Source: Stenotrophomonas maltophilia
GTDB taxonomy: Bacteria; Pseudomonadota; Gammaproteobacteria; Xanthomonadales; Xanthomonadaceae
Reading direction: 5' to 3'
NCBI RefSeq assembly: GCF_002799155.1
Contig: NZ_NERD01000002.1
Span: 1,922,001 to 1,986,000 of the forward strand
DNA: 64,000 nucleotides
The translations under genes were made by a program, and so were the position numbers. The notes below the pieces were generated by a model that had not been told where the DNA came from, did no database searches, and worked only from the letters and a program-made list of their open reading frames with translations. Of this stretch, positions 43,305 through 52,613 are shown in pieces; within the stretch, counting starts at the first letter, position 1, and each line of letters starts with the position of its first letter.

Positions 43305-43984
43305 GGCTGGACCTCTCGATGCGAAGGACGGGCCGGCGAACGCACGGGCGGCTTGCAGTCTTCAGCGGGGGCTTCGGCACCGAAGCGCACCGCCTCCTCC
43401 TCCCACAAGCGGTCCATGGCCTCGGCGGTATCGTCGCGGACTTCCTCGCTGGCACGCTGGCGCAGCGCCTGCAGATCGGCCTTGCCGTCGCCGGCTTCGA
43501 CCAGGATCTCGAACAGCACCCGGTGCGGCAGCTCGCGCTCGGCCGCACGCGCCGCCAGCATCCCGGCGATATGGCCGATGTGGTGCAACCACTCGCGGGC
43601 CTCGCTGCCGGGGCGATGGGCCAGGAACTCCAGCAGCAGCGGCAGGTAGTCCGGCAGCTCGCGTGCATCCAGCTCGAAGCCGTTGCGGCGGTAGGTCTCG
43701 ACCAGATCGACCATCGCCTGGCCACGGTCGCGCGACTCGCCATGGATGTGCTCGAACAGCAGCAGGCTCATCGAGCGGCCACGGTCGAAACTGGCCAGCC
43801 ACGCCGCCTGCGCATCCAGCGCATCGGTGGCCAGCAGCTGCTGCACGAAGCTGCGCAGCTGCTGGCGGCGGGCGGCGCCAAGTGCCGGATCGTCGCAGGC
43901 GGCGAGCAGTTCCTCGCCGTGCTGCCACAGTTCTTCACGGGGGTAGTCCAGCAACACCCCGACCAGCTTGAGCACGCTCATCAC
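43301..43984 (-). CDS. narJ: nitrate reductase molybdenum-cofactor assembly chaperone NarJ
   Basis: This 227-residue TorD/NarJ-family chaperone begins MSVLKLVGVLLDYPREELW, with the family segments MSLLLFEHIHGESRDRGQAM and ELPDYLPLLLEFL. It binds the NarG N-terminus and controls cofactor insertion. It overlaps narH and narI by ATGA, so stoichiometry is fixed by coupling. The C-terminus is charged and Pro-rich. Confidence 0.94.
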   Translation of the reverse strand: MMSVLKLVGVLLDYPREELWQHGEELLAACDDPALGAARRQQLRSFVQQLLATDALDAQAAWLASFDRGRSMSLLLFEHIHGESRDRGQAMVDLVETYRRNGFELDARELPDYLPLLLEFLAHRPGSEAREWLHHIGHIAGMLAARAAERELPHRVLFEILVEAGDGKADLQALRQRASEEVRDDTAEAMDRLWEEEAVRFGAEAPAEDCKPPVRSPARPSHREVQP

Positions 43985-45528
43985 ACCACCTCCTTGCGGC
44001 GGTGGTTCGGCCCCTTGTCCACCACGAAGGTGGTGCTCTTGCGTTGACCGAACAGGTCGGCCGGGCTGTCACCATTGCAGCCGTTTCCAAAGGTGAAGCC
44101 GCAGCCGCCGCGCTCGCCGAAGGCATCGTTGGCGTATTCGCGGTGGCCGGTGGGAATCACGAAACGGTCCTCATAGTTGGCGATGGCCAGGTAGCGGTAC
44201 ATCTCTTCCACCTGGGCGATGCTCAACCCGGTCTGTTCCAGCACGGCGGTGTCTTCCACGCCGTCCACGTTCTTGGCCCGGCGCCAGGCGCGCATGGCCA
44301 TCAGCCGTTCCAGCGCGCGCACCACCGGCGCCTCGTCACCGGCCGTCAGCAGGTTGGCCAGGTAGCGCATCGGAATGCGCAGTGACGCCACGTCCGGCAG
44401 TTCGCCGCTCATGCCCACGCGGCCACGCTCGGCGGCTGACTGGATCGGCGACAACGGCGGCACGTACCAGACCATCGGCAGCGTGCGGTATTCCGGGTGC
44501 AGCGGCAGCGCCAGCTTCCAGTCGATCGCCAGCTTGTACACCGGCGACTGCTTGGCCGCGTCCAGCCAGCTGTCCGGGATGCCTTCCTTGCGCGCGGCGG
44601 CGATCACCGCCGGGTCGTTAGGGTCCAGGAAGATGTCCAGGTGGGCCTGGTAAAGGTCCTTCTCGGCGGCCACCGAAGCGGCCTCGGCGATGCGATCGGC
44701 GTCGTACAGCATCACCCCCAGGTAGCGGATGCGGCCCACGCAGGTCTCCGAGCACACCGTCGGCTCACCCATCTCGATGCGCGGGTAGCAGAAGATGCAC
44801 TTCTCGGACTTGCCGCTCTTCCAGTTGTAGTAGATCTTCTTGTACGGGCAGGCCGACACGCACATGCGCCAGCCGCGGCACTTGTCCTGGTCGATCAGCA
44901 CGATGCCATCTTCCTCGCGCTTGTAGATCGCACCCGAGGGGCACGCCGACACGCACGCCGGGTTCAGGCAGTGCTCGCACAGACGCGGCAGGTACATCAT
45001 GAAAGTCTTCTCGAAGGCGCCGTAGATCTCCTTCTGCACCTGGTCGAAGTTGTAGTCGCGCGAGCGCTTGCTAAACTCCGAGCCCAGGATTTCCTCCCAG
45101 TTCGGGCCCCACTCGATCTTCTGCATGCGCTCGCCACTGATCAGCGAGCGCGGCCGTGCGGTCGGCTGGTGCTGGCTGTCCTTGGCGGTGTGCAGGTTCT
45201 GGTAGTCGAAATCGAACGGCTCGTAGTAGTCGTCGATCTGCGGCAGGTCCGGGTTGGCGAAGATCTTGGCCAGCATGCGCCAGCGGCCACCGGCACGCGG
45301 CACCAGCTTGCCGGCGCGGGTGCGCACCCAGCCGCCGTTCCACTTGTCCTGGTTCTCCCATTCCTTCGGGTAGCCGATGCCCGGCTTGGTTTCCACGTTG
45401 TTGAACCAGGCGTACTCGACGCCCTCGCGCGAGGTCCAGACGTTCTTGCAGGTGATCGAGCAGGTATGGCAGCCGATGCACTTGTCCAGGTTCAGCACCA
45501 TCGCGATCTGTGCACGGACCTTCATCAC
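43981..45528 (-). CDS. narH: respiratory nitrate reductase beta subunit NarH
   Basis: The 515-residue iron-sulfur subunit has the expected Cys sets: CIGCHTCSITC near residue 20, CEHCLNPACVSACPSG, CRGWRMCVSACP and CIFCYPR...CSETC. In CRGWRMC a Trp replaces one Cys, the known mark of the [3Fe-4S] cluster of NarH. It relays electrons from NarI to NarG. It overlaps narG by ATGA. Confidence 0.96.
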   Translation of the reverse strand: MMKVRAQIAMVLNLDKCIGCHTCSITCKNVWTSREGVEYAWFNNVETKPGIGYPKEWENQDKWNGGWVRTRAGKLVPRAGGRWRMLAKIFANPDLPQIDDYYEPFDFDYQNLHTAKDSQHQPTARPRSLISGERMQKIEWGPNWEEILGSEFSKRSRDYNFDQVQKEIYGAFEKTFMMYLPRLCEHCLNPACVSACPSGAIYKREEDGIVLIDQDKCRGWRMCVSACPYKKIYYNWKSGKSEKCIFCYPRIEMGEPTVCSETCVGRIRYLGVMLYDADRIAEAASVAAEKDLYQAHLDIFLDPNDPAVIAAARKEGIPDSWLDAAKQSPVYKLAIDWKLALPLHPEYRTLPMVWYVPPLSPIQSAAERGRVGMSGELPDVASLRIPMRYLANLLTAGDEAPVVRALERLMAMRAWRRAKNVDGVEDTAVLEQTGLSIAQVEEMYRYLAIANYEDRFVIPTGHREYANDAFGERGGCGFTFGNGCNGDSPADLFGQRKSTTFVVDKGPNHRRKEVV

Positions 45529-48500
45529 ACCACCTCCTTGGCGGCGGCCGGTACGGCCTCGCCATCAAGCCAATCGATCTTGTCCATCTTGCGTACGATC
45601 ACGAATTCGTCGCGGTTGGTGCCGCAGGTACCGTAGTAGTTGAAGCCGTAGGCCAGCTGCGCGTAGCCGCCGATCATGTGGGTGGGCTTGAGCACGATCC
45701 GGGTCACCGAGTTGTGGATGCCACCGCGGGTACCGGAAATCTCCGAGCCCGGCACGTTGATGATGCGTTCCTGGGCGTGGTACATCATCGCCATGCCCGG
45801 CATCACGCGCTGGCTGACCACCGCACGCGCGGCAATCGCACCGTTCACGTTGAACAGCTCGATCCAGTCGTTGTCGACGATGCCGGCGCTGCGCGCGTCG
45901 TCCTCGCTGATCCACACGATGGGTCCGCCGCGCGACAGCGTCTGCATGATCAGGTTGTCGCTGTAGGTGCTGTGGATGCCCCACTTCTGGTGCGGGGTGA
46001 TCCAGTTCAGCACGATCTCCTTGTTGCCGTTCGGGCGCTGGTTCAGCAGCGGCTCCACCGTGCGCGTGTTGACCGGCGGCCGGTAGCCCATGAAGGCCTC
46101 GCCGAAGTCGATCATCCACTCGTGGTCCTGGTAGAACTGCTGGCGGCCGGTCACCGTGCGCCACGGAATCAGTTCGTGCACGTTGGTATAGCCGGCGTTG
46201 TAGCTGACGTTGTCGTCCTCCAGGCCCGACCAGATCGGCGAGGAAATGATCTTGCGCGGCTGCGCCTGGATGTCACGGAAGCGGATCGCCTCGTGCTCCT
46301 TGCCCACCGCCAGGTGGGTGTGCTCGCGGCCGGTGAAGGTGCCCAGCGACTCCCAGGCCTTCACTGCGACGTGGCCATTGGTTTCCGGTGCCAGGTGCAG
46401 GATCACCTCGGCCGCGTCGATCGCGGTCGAAATGGCCGGACGGCCCTGGCTCACGCCCGCCTCGTGCACGGTGTGGTTGAGCTTGCCGAGGAATTCGACC
46501 TCGTGCTTGGTGTCCCAGCTCATGCCCTTGCCGCCGTTGCCCAGCTTGTCCAGCAGCGGGCCCAGCGAGGTGAACTTGCGGTACAGGTTCGGGTAGTCGC
46601 GCTCTACCACCGTCATCGACGGCATGGTCTGGCCCGGGATGGCCTCGCACTCGCCCTTCTTCCAGTCGGCCACGCCGAACGGCATGCCCAGTTCGTTGGG
46701 GGTGTCGTGCAGGGTCGGCACCAGCACCAGATCCTTCTCCACGCCCAGCACGCCCGGCGCCATCTCGCTCACCGTGCGGGCGACCTCCTTGAAGATCTCC
46801 CAGTCGCTGCGCGATTCCCACGCCGGGTCCACCGCCTTCGACAGCGGGTGGATGAACGGGTGCATGTCCGAGGTGTTGAGGTCGTCCTTCTCGTACCAGG
46901 TCGCGGTTGGCAGCACGATGTCCGAGTACAGCGCGGTGGTGCACATGCGGAAGTCGAGCGTGACCAGCAGGTCCAGCTTGCCTTCCGGTGCCTCGTCACG
47001 CCACCTCACTTCCTCCGGCTTGATCGCCCCCATCTCGCCCAGGTCCTTGCCCTGCAGGCCATGGCGCGTGCCGAGCAGATGCCGCAGCATGTATTCGTGG
47101 CCCTTGCCCGAGGAACCCAGCAGGTTCGAGCGCCAGATGAACATCATGCGAGGGTGGTTCTGGCTGGCGTCCGGGTCGGCGAAGGCGAAGTCCAGCGAAC
47201 CGTCCTTGAACTTGCCCAGCGCATAGTCGGCCGGGGCCACGCCGGCCGCTTCGGCCTCGCGTGCCAACTGCAGCGGGTTGCGGTCCAGCTGCGGGGCACA
47301 CGGCAGCCAGCCCATGCGCACCGCGCGCAGGTTCAGGTCGGCCAGGCTGCCGCTGTACTTGCTGGCATCTGCCAGCGGCGAGAGCAGCTCATCCACCTGC
47401 AGCTTCTCGTAGCGCCACTGCCCGGTGTTGAAGTAGAAGAACGAGGTGCCGTTCATGTGGCGCGGCGGGCGGCTCCAGTCCAGGCCGAACGCCAGCGGCT
47501 GCCAGCCGGTCTGCGGGCGCAGCTTCTCCTGGCCCACGTAGTGCGCCCAACCACCACCGGTCTGGCCCACGCAACCGCACATGATCAGCATGTTGATCAG
47601 GCCGCGGTAGTTCATGTCGTTGTGGAACCAATGGTTCATGCCCGCGCCGACGATGATCATCGAACGGCCATGGGTCTTGTCGGCAGTACGCGCGAACTCG
47701 CGGGCGATCTCGATCACCTCGGCACGCGGCACGGCGGTGATGCGCTCCTGCCAGGCCGGGGTGCCCGGCACCATGTCGTCGAAGCTCGATGCCACGTTGC
47801 CGCCGCCAAAGCCACGGTCCACGCCGTACTGGGCCAGCAGCAGGTCGTAGACCGTGGCCACCAGGGTCTGGCCACCGTCGGCCAGCGCCAGGCGACGCAC
47901 CGGGATGTGGCGCTCAAGCACGTCGTCGGCCGGCGCGGCAGTCCAGCCGTCGGTCTCGATGCCACCAAAGTACGGGAAGCTCACCGCCTCGATGCCCTCA
48001 TGGCCATCGGCCAGGCTCAGGCGCAGGCGTGTCTCGGCGCCCTTGCTTTCCTTCTCCTCGATGTTCCACTTGCCCTTCTCGCCCCAGCGGAAGCCGATCG
48101 AGCCGTTGGGCACCACGATCTGGCCGCTGGTCTCGTCATAGGCCAGCGTCTTCCAGTCCGGGTTGTTGGCTTCGCCCAGCCCGCCCAGTTCACTGGCACG
48201 CAGGAAACGGCCCGGCACCAGGCGGCCATCGTCGCGGCGTTCCAGGCGCACCAGCATCGGCATGTCCGAGTACTGGCGGCAGTAGTCCTGGAAGTACTGC
48301 GAGGGCGAATCGACGTGGAACTCGCGCAGGATCACATGGCCGAAGGCGAAGGCCAGTGCCGCGTCGGTGCCCTGCTTGGGGTGCAGCCAATGGTCGGTCA
48401 GCTTGGCCAGCTCGGAATAGTCCGGGCAGATCGCCACCGTCTTGGTGCCGTTGTAGCGCGCCTCGGTGAAGAAGTGCGCGTCGGGCGTGCGCGTCTGCGG

Positions 48501-49268
48501 CACGTTCGAGCCCCAGGCGATGATGTAGCGGCTGTTGTACCAGTCGGCCGATTCGGGCACGTCGGTCTGCTCGCCCCAGATCTGCGGCGAGGCCGGCGGC
48601 AGGTCGCAGTACCAGTCATAGAAGGACAGGCAGGCGCCGCCCAGCAGCGACAGGTAGCGCGCGCCGGCGGCGTAGGAGACCATCGACATCGCCGGAATCG
48701 GCGAGAAGCCGACCACGCGGTCCGGGCCATACTGCTTCACCGTGTACAGGTTGGAGGCGGCGATGATCTCGTTGGCCTCTTCCCACTGCAGGCGCACGAA
48801 GCCGCCCATGCCGCGGCGGGTCTTGTACGAGCGCGCCTTCTCCTTGTCCTCCACGATGCTGGCCCAGGCGTCGACCGGGGCCTTGCTCTTGCGCGCTTCG
48901 CGCCACAGGCGCAGCAGCGTGCCGCGGATCAGCGGGTACTTCAGCCGGTTGGCGCTGTACAGGTACCAGGAATAGCTGGCGCCACGCGGGCAGCCACGCG
49001 GTTCATGGTTGGGCAGGTCCGGGCGCGTGCGCGGGTAGTCGGTCTGCTGGGTTTCCCAGGTGACCAGGCCGTTCTTGACGTAGATCTTCCAGCTGCACGA
49101 ACCCGTGCAGTTCACGCCGTGGGTGGAACGCACGATCTTGTCGTACTGCCAGCGGGCGCGGTAGCTGTTTTCCCAGTCACGGCCTTCGCTCTTGGCGAAT
49201 CCGTGGCCATCGGCAAAGGTCTGGGGGTCACGCTTGAAGAACTGCAAGCGATCGAGGAAATAACTCAT
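45525..49268 (-). CDS. narG: respiratory nitrate reductase alpha subunit NarG
   Basis: The 1,247-residue catalytic subunit reduces nitrate to nitrite at the inner face of the membrane. The N-terminus MSYFLDRLQFF is the NarJ-binding remnant signal. His and Cys of the FS0 cluster are seen (STHGVNCTGSCSWKIY and EPRGCPRG), and the molybdenum Asp region is IAWGSNVPQTRTPDAHF. It binds bis-molybdopterin guanine dinucleotide. GGAG stands 8 nt before ATG. narK2 lies 72 bp upstream on the same strand. Confidence 0.97.
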   Translation of the reverse strand: MSYFLDRLQFFKRDPQTFADGHGFAKSEGRDWENSYRARWQYDKIVRSTHGVNCTGSCSWKIYVKNGLVTWETQQTDYPRTRPDLPNHEPRGCPRGASYSWYLYSANRLKYPLIRGTLLRLWREARKSKAPVDAWASIVEDKEKARSYKTRRGMGGFVRLQWEEANEIIAASNLYTVKQYGPDRVVGFSPIPAMSMVSYAAGARYLSLLGGACLSFYDWYCDLPPASPQIWGEQTDVPESADWYNSRYIIAWGSNVPQTRTPDAHFFTEARYNGTKTVAICPDYSELAKLTDHWLHPKQGTDAALAFAFGHVILREFHVDSPSQYFQDYCRQYSDMPMLVRLERRDDGRLVPGRFLRASELGGLGEANNPDWKTLAYDETSGQIVVPNGSIGFRWGEKGKWNIEEKESKGAETRLRLSLADGHEGIEAVSFPYFGGIETDGWTAAPADDVLERHIPVRRLALADGGQTLVATVYDLLLAQYGVDRGFGGGNVASSFDDMVPGTPAWQERITAVPRAEVIEIAREFARTADKTHGRSMIIVGAGMNHWFHNDMNYRGLINMLIMCGCVGQTGGGWAHYVGQEKLRPQTGWQPLAFGLDWSRPPRHMNGTSFFYFNTGQWRYEKLQVDELLSPLADASKYSGSLADLNLRAVRMGWLPCAPQLDRNPLQLAREAEAAGVAPADYALGKFKDGSLDFAFADPDASQNHPRMMFIWRSNLLGSSGKGHEYMLRHLLGTRHGLQGKDLGEMGAIKPEEVRWRDEAPEGKLDLLVTLDFRMCTTALYSDIVLPTATWYEKDDLNTSDMHPFIHPLSKAVDPAWESRSDWEIFKEVARTVSEMAPGVLGVEKDLVLVPTLHDTPNELGMPFGVADWKKGECEAIPGQTMPSMTVVERDYPNLYRKFTSLGPLLDKLGNGGKGMSWDTKHEVEFLGKLNHTVHEAGVSQGRPAISTAIDAAEVILHLAPETNGHVAVKAWESLGTFTGREHTHLAVGKEHEAIRFRDIQAQPRKIISSPIWSGLEDDNVSYNAGYTNVHELIPWRTVTGRQQFYQDHEWMIDFGEAFMGYRPPVNTRTVEPLLNQRPNGNKEIVLNWITPHQKWGIHSTYSDNLIMQTLSRGGPIVWISEDDARSAGIVDNDWIELFNVNGAIAARAVVSQRVMPGMAMMYHAQERIINVPGSEISGTRGGIHNSVTRIVLKPTHMIGGYAQLAYGFNYYGTCGTNRDEFVIVRKMDKIDWLDGEAVPAAAKEVV

Positions 49269-49340
49269 CGGGGGTCTCCCTTTGCGGACATCGGCATCGT
49301 GGCTGTGTGTGTCATCTGGCTGCGGTGCGTTTTCATGTCG

Positions 49341-50759
49341 TCAGCAGGGTGTCTCGGCACCGCGCCGGTAGTACCACCACCAGGTCACGGCCAGGCAGGT
49401 GACGTAGAAAACAACGAATCCGTACAGCGCCATGTCGGGGCTGCCGGTCAAGGTGATGGATGAGCCGTAGCTCTTGGGAATGAAGAAGCCGCCGTAGGCA
49501 CCGATCGCACCGGAGAAGCCGACCACCGCGGCCGATTCGATGCTGGCCTGGTGGGCAGCAGCCACCTTGCCCTCGGCGTTGTCGTTGGCCGACCAGCGCT
49601 CGTGCAGGGTGCGGAAGATCACCGGGATCATGCGGAAGGTGGTGCCGTTGCCGATGCCACTGAGCACGAACAGCGCCATGAAGCTGAGCAGGAAGCCATG
49701 GAAGTTGCCGCCCTGGCCATCACTGGGCAGGAAGTGCAGCACGCCGAACACCGCCGCGATCATCAGCGCGAACACCCAGAAAGTCAGGCGTGCGCCACCC
49801 CAGCGGTCGGCCATGCTGCCACCCACCGAGCGCATCAGTGCCCCCAGTAGCGGGCCGATGAAGGCGTAGGCCAGCGGGTTCACATCCGGGAACTGGCTCT
49901 TCACCAGCATCGGGAAGCCGGCCGAAAAGCCGATGTAGGAACCGAAGGTGCCGATGTACAACCAGCACATCAGCCAGTTGTGCTTGCGGCGGAAGATCAC
50001 CGCCTGTTCGGAGAACGACGAGCGGGCGCTGGTCAGGTCGTTCATGCCGAACCAGGCCGCGATGGCGCACAGCGCGATGGCCGGCACCCAGATGAAGCCG
50101 GCGTTCTGCAGGAACAGCGGCGCCCCACCCTCCACCGTGGGCTGCGGTGCACCACCCAGCGCACCGAACACGCCCACGGTGATGACCAGGGGAATCACCG
50201 CCTGCGCCACCGACACGCCCACGTTGCCCAGGCCGGCGTTCAGGCCCAGCGCCAGGCCCTGCTTCTGCTTGGGGTAGAAGAAGGAGATGTTGGACATCGA
50301 CGACGAGAAGTTCGCGCCACCGAAGCCACACAGGATCGCGATGGCCACGAACACCCAGTAGGGCGTGGCCGGGTCCTGCACCGCAAAGCCGAGCCAGAGC
50401 GTCGGCGCCAGCAACGACGCGGTCGACAGCGCGGTCCAGCGGCGGCCGCCGAAGATCGGAATCACGAACGAATAGAAGATGCGCAGGGTGGCGCCGGACA
50501 GGCTGGGCAGCGCCACCAGCCAGAACAGCTGGTCGGTACTGAAGTTGAAGCCGATCTTCGGCAGGCTGATCGACACCGCCGAGAACAGGACCCAGACCGA
50601 GAAGGCCAGCAGCAGCGAGGGGATCGAGATGACCAGGTTGCGGGTGGCGACCCGCTTGCCGGTGCGCTCCCAGTAGCCGGGGTCCTCCGGCGTCCAGTCG
50701 CTGATGACGCGACCCGGACGGGCAGTGCTGCGGACAACAGGATCGCTACCGACGGTCAT
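49341..50759 (-). CDS. narK2: nitrate/nitrite transporter, NarK2-type
   Basis: ATG 50759 with GGAG 8 nt upstream gives 472 residues; an in-frame TTG at 50771 is less likely. The N-terminus is a long cytoplasmic arm (ISDWTPEDPGYWERTGKRVA), then about 12 helices with nitrate porter motifs (GGANFSSSMSNISFFYP, GAIGAYGGFFIPKSYG). NarK2-type proteins exchange nitrate for nitrite. It is the first gene of the nar block, behind a perfect FNR box. Confidence 0.93.
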   Translation of the reverse strand: MTVGSDPVVRSTARPGRVISDWTPEDPGYWERTGKRVATRNLVISIPSLLLAFSVWVLFSAVSISLPKIGFNFSTDQLFWLVALPSLSGATLRIFYSFVIPIFGGRRWTALSTASLLAPTLWLGFAVQDPATPYWVFVAIAILCGFGGANFSSSMSNISFFYPKQKQGLALGLNAGLGNVGVSVAQAVIPLVITVGVFGALGGAPQPTVEGGAPLFLQNAGFIWVPAIALCAIAAWFGMNDLTSARSSFSEQAVIFRRKHNWLMCWLYIGTFGSYIGFSAGFPMLVKSQFPDVNPLAYAFIGPLLGALMRSVGGSMADRWGGARLTFWVFALMIAAVFGVLHFLPSDGQGGNFHGFLLSFMALFVLSGIGNGTTFRMIPVIFRTLHERWSANDNAEGKVAAAHQASIESAAVVGFSGAIGAYGGFFIPKSYGSSITLTGSPDMALYGFVVFYVTCLAVTWWWYYRRGAETPC

Positions 50760-50855
50760 ACATGGCTCCAAGGCTGTGGAATGACGTGGGTACTGCGTTT
50801 CAAGTTGTGACCCGTCGTCATGCAGCCATTAGGCCGTGCAGCACGGACGACGGGG

Positions 50856-50869
50856 TTGATCTGGATCAA
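50856..50869 (-). promoter_or_regulatory. perfect FNR/Anr box upstream of narK2
   Basis: TTGATCTGGATCAA is a full match to the FNR consensus. Its centre is about 103 bp upstream of the narK2 ATG. A transcript start 41.5 bp downstream (near 50821) would leave a 62-nt leader, and TAATGG (50831-50826, minus strand) is at a fitting -10 place. It is expected to drive narK2GHJI under low oxygen. Confidence 0.85.
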
Positions 50870-50894
50870 TCAGGGGCCGGTTTCCAGCCTGCCC

Positions 50895-50908
50895 CTGACA
50901 AATGTCAA
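50895..50908 (-). promoter_or_regulatory. second, weaker FNR-like site upstream of narK2
   Basis: Minus-strand TTGAC-ATTT-GTCAG has FNR/FixK-like symmetry. It lies 39 bp upstream of the perfect box, centre to centre, and overlaps the 3' end of the gene at 50905-51270. It could be bound by FNR or another Crp-family member. Confidence 0.4.
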
Positions 50909-51270
50909 ACCGATGAAGCGGTGTTGCGGCGGGTCACCCCGCGCTGGCGCACGCTGTCACGCACGTCCACATCGAACTGCAGCTGAAGCTGGCCGCCATC
51001 TTCCAGGGCAATGTCGAACGGCAGGCCATCACGGCACGGCAGCCGCGCCGCCAAGGCCTCAACGGCCGAACGTGGCAGCACCAGGCGGCAGAAGGTGCCA
51101 CCGTCCAGCAGCACGGGCTGCTCGCCGCCATGCAGCGAGACCGCCATGCCCCAGCCTTCGATACCGCCGAAGCGGGTCATGTTCTCGACCGATTCGCCGG
51201 CCAGCAGGCGCGCCAGTTCGGCCTCATCCAGGCGAAGCCGTACCGATTGGTCCTGCAACTGCACTTTCAT
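50905..51270 (-). CDS. conserved hypothetical protein of the molybdenum-cofactor operon
   Basis: ATG 51270 overlaps the mobA stop (ATGA), giving 121 residues. The sequence is a compact beta-rich domain (MKVQLQDQSVRLRLDEAEL, GWGMAVSLHGGEQPVLLDGG, VEALAARLPCRDGLPFDI). I recognise no catalytic motif. Being the last gene of moaA-moaCB-moeA-moaD-moaE-mobA, it may help in cofactor handling or in linking Moco to NarG. That is inference from position only. Confidence 0.75.
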   Translation of the reverse strand: MKVQLQDQSVRLRLDEAELARLLAGESVENMTRFGGIEGWGMAVSLHGGEQPVLLDGGTFCRLVLPRSAVEALAARLPCRDGLPFDIALEDGGQLQLQFDVDVRDSVRQRGVTRRNTASSV

Positions 51271-51809
51271 GACGCAACATCCTCCCATTGTTCGGGGGTA
51301 TTGCAGTTGACCAGGCAGGCTTCGTCAACGCTTTCCAGCGCCAGCACGTGCATCTGCAGGCGACGCTGGAAGGCCTGTACCGAGCGCTGCCCCTGCGCAT
51401 CATCCAGCATCGCGGCCAGCACGCTACGAGTGGCATTGTCCACATTCAGCAGCATGGGAAAGGGATGCCCGTCAAAGATCGTGCATGCCCCCTGCCGCTC
51501 TGCCGCCAGCCGTTGCAGCAGCTGCGGCGCCAGCAACGGCGTGTCCACCGGCACCACCCACGCCGGGCCATCGGGCATGCGCATCGCCACGCTGTAGAGC
51601 CCACCCAGCGGCCCGCAACGTGCCACGCGGTCCGGCACGGCGCCGAACGCCGGGTAATTGCCGCTGACCCAGACCTCGCGCGCGCCCGCCTGCATCAACA
51701 GGCCCCGCATGTGTTCCAACAGCGTGCGCCCCTGCCACGGCAGCAGCGCCTTGTCGCGCCCCATCCGGCTGGACAGGCCCCCGGCCAGCACGATGCCGTT
51801 GATGCTCAT
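51267..51809 (-). CDS. mobA: molybdenum cofactor guanylyltransferase MobA
   Basis: The 180-residue GTP:molybdopterin guanylyltransferase has the nucleotide loop VLAGGLSSRMGRDKALLPW and the Asp motif VVPVDTPLL, with CGPLGGLYSV between. It attaches GMP to molybdopterin to make the bis-MGD cofactor that NarG needs. It follows moaE by 36 bp and overlaps the downstream unknown gene. Confidence 0.94.
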   Translation of the reverse strand: MSINGIVLAGGLSSRMGRDKALLPWQGRTLLEHMRGLLMQAGAREVWVSGNYPAFGAVPDRVARCGPLGGLYSVAMRMPDGPAWVVPVDTPLLAPQLLQRLAAERQGACTIFDGHPFPMLLNVDNATRSVLAAMLDDAQGQRSVQAFQRRLQMHVLALESVDEACLVNCNTPEQWEDVAS

Positions 51810-51845
51810 CGCAGTGGAGCCACGCCATGCGTGGCTGCGGCGGCA

Positions 51846-52346
51846 TCAATTCCGGTGATCGTGCGCGTGGTCATGGCCGTGTGCGGGTTCGTTGTCCGCG
51901 TGGCACAGGCTGCAGCCCTCGCTCCACTCGCTGTCGCCGTCCTCGTAATGTTCCTGCTTCCAGATCGGGCACTGGTGCTTCACCACCTCGATCAACTGCC
52001 GGCAGGCACGGAACGCCTCGTCACGGTGCGGGCTGCCTGCGGCCACCACCACCGCCACATCGCCAATGCCGAGCCGGCCCCTGGCGTGCGCCACGTACAG
52101 CTTCAGCTTCGGCCCGAACGTGGCCTCGACCTCCGCCGCCAGTCGCTTGAACTCGTTCAACACCAACGGTTCGAACAGATCGTAGGTGATCCCGGTCACC
52201 GGCCGGCCGATGTTGACGTCGCGCACCTTGCCGATGAACACATCGATGCCACCGAAACCCGCATCAGACACCGCCGCGATGCCCTCGGCCGGATCGATCG
52301 CTGCCTGCGCGCGGTCCACCACCTTGGCGATGATCTTCTCGCTCAT
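51846..52346 (-). CDS. moaE: molybdopterin synthase catalytic subunit MoaE with His-rich tail
   Basis: The 166-residue MoaE contains GGIDVFIGKVRDVN, YDLFEPLVLNEF, ARGRLGIGDVAVVVAAGSPHR and the active-site Lys region (VVKHQCPIWKQEHYEDG). It converts precursor Z to molybdopterin with MoaD. The last ~20 residues form an unusual His/Asp tail with Cys (CSLCHAD, HGHDHAHDH), likely metal-binding. It starts 3 bp after moaD. Confidence 0.93.
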   Translation of the reverse strand: MSEKIIAKVVDRAQAAIDPAEGIAAVSDAGFGGIDVFIGKVRDVNIGRPVTGITYDLFEPLVLNEFKRLAAEVEATFGPKLKLYVAHARGRLGIGDVAVVVAAGSPHRDEAFRACRQLIEVVKHQCPIWKQEHYEDGDSEWSEGCSLCHADNEPAHGHDHAHDHRN

Positions 52347-52349
52347 CGC

Positions 52350-52613
52350 TCAGCCCCCGCTTACCGGCGGCAGGATCGCCACCCGGCCATCGTCGGGCAG
52401 CGCCTCGTGGTCACGCAGCACGCGTTGCTGGTCGGCGAACGCCGAATAATCCAGCAGGCCGGCACGGAAGTCCGGCCAACGCACGGGCAGCAGCTCGCGC
52501 AGCGCCTGGCGCAGGTCGGCCACGGTGCCACCGGCCACCTCCATCGCGATCTCGCGGCTGGCATCCAGATCGGAAAACGCACCGAACAACTGCAGATTCA
52601 CCTGTTTCATCAT
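52350..52613 (-). CDS. moaD: molybdopterin synthase sulfur-carrier subunit MoaD
   Basis: The 87-residue ubiquitin-like protein ends in the required Gly-Gly (LPPVSGG), the site of thiocarboxylate formation. Its N-terminus is MMKQVNLQLFGAFSDL. It donates sulfur within MoaD2-MoaE2. The activating enzyme MoeB is not in the window. ATG 52613 overlaps the moeA stop. Confidence 0.92.
   Translation of the reverse strand: MMKQVNLQLFGAFSDLDASREIAMEVAGGTVADLRQALRELLPVRWPDFRAGLLDYSAFADQQRVLRDHEALPDDGRVAILPPVSGG

Noticed and set aside
45510-49463. Plus-strand open frame of over 1,300 codons opposite narG
   Set aside because: narG on the minus strand is certain from its cluster and cofactor motifs; the opposite frame is a composition artefact.
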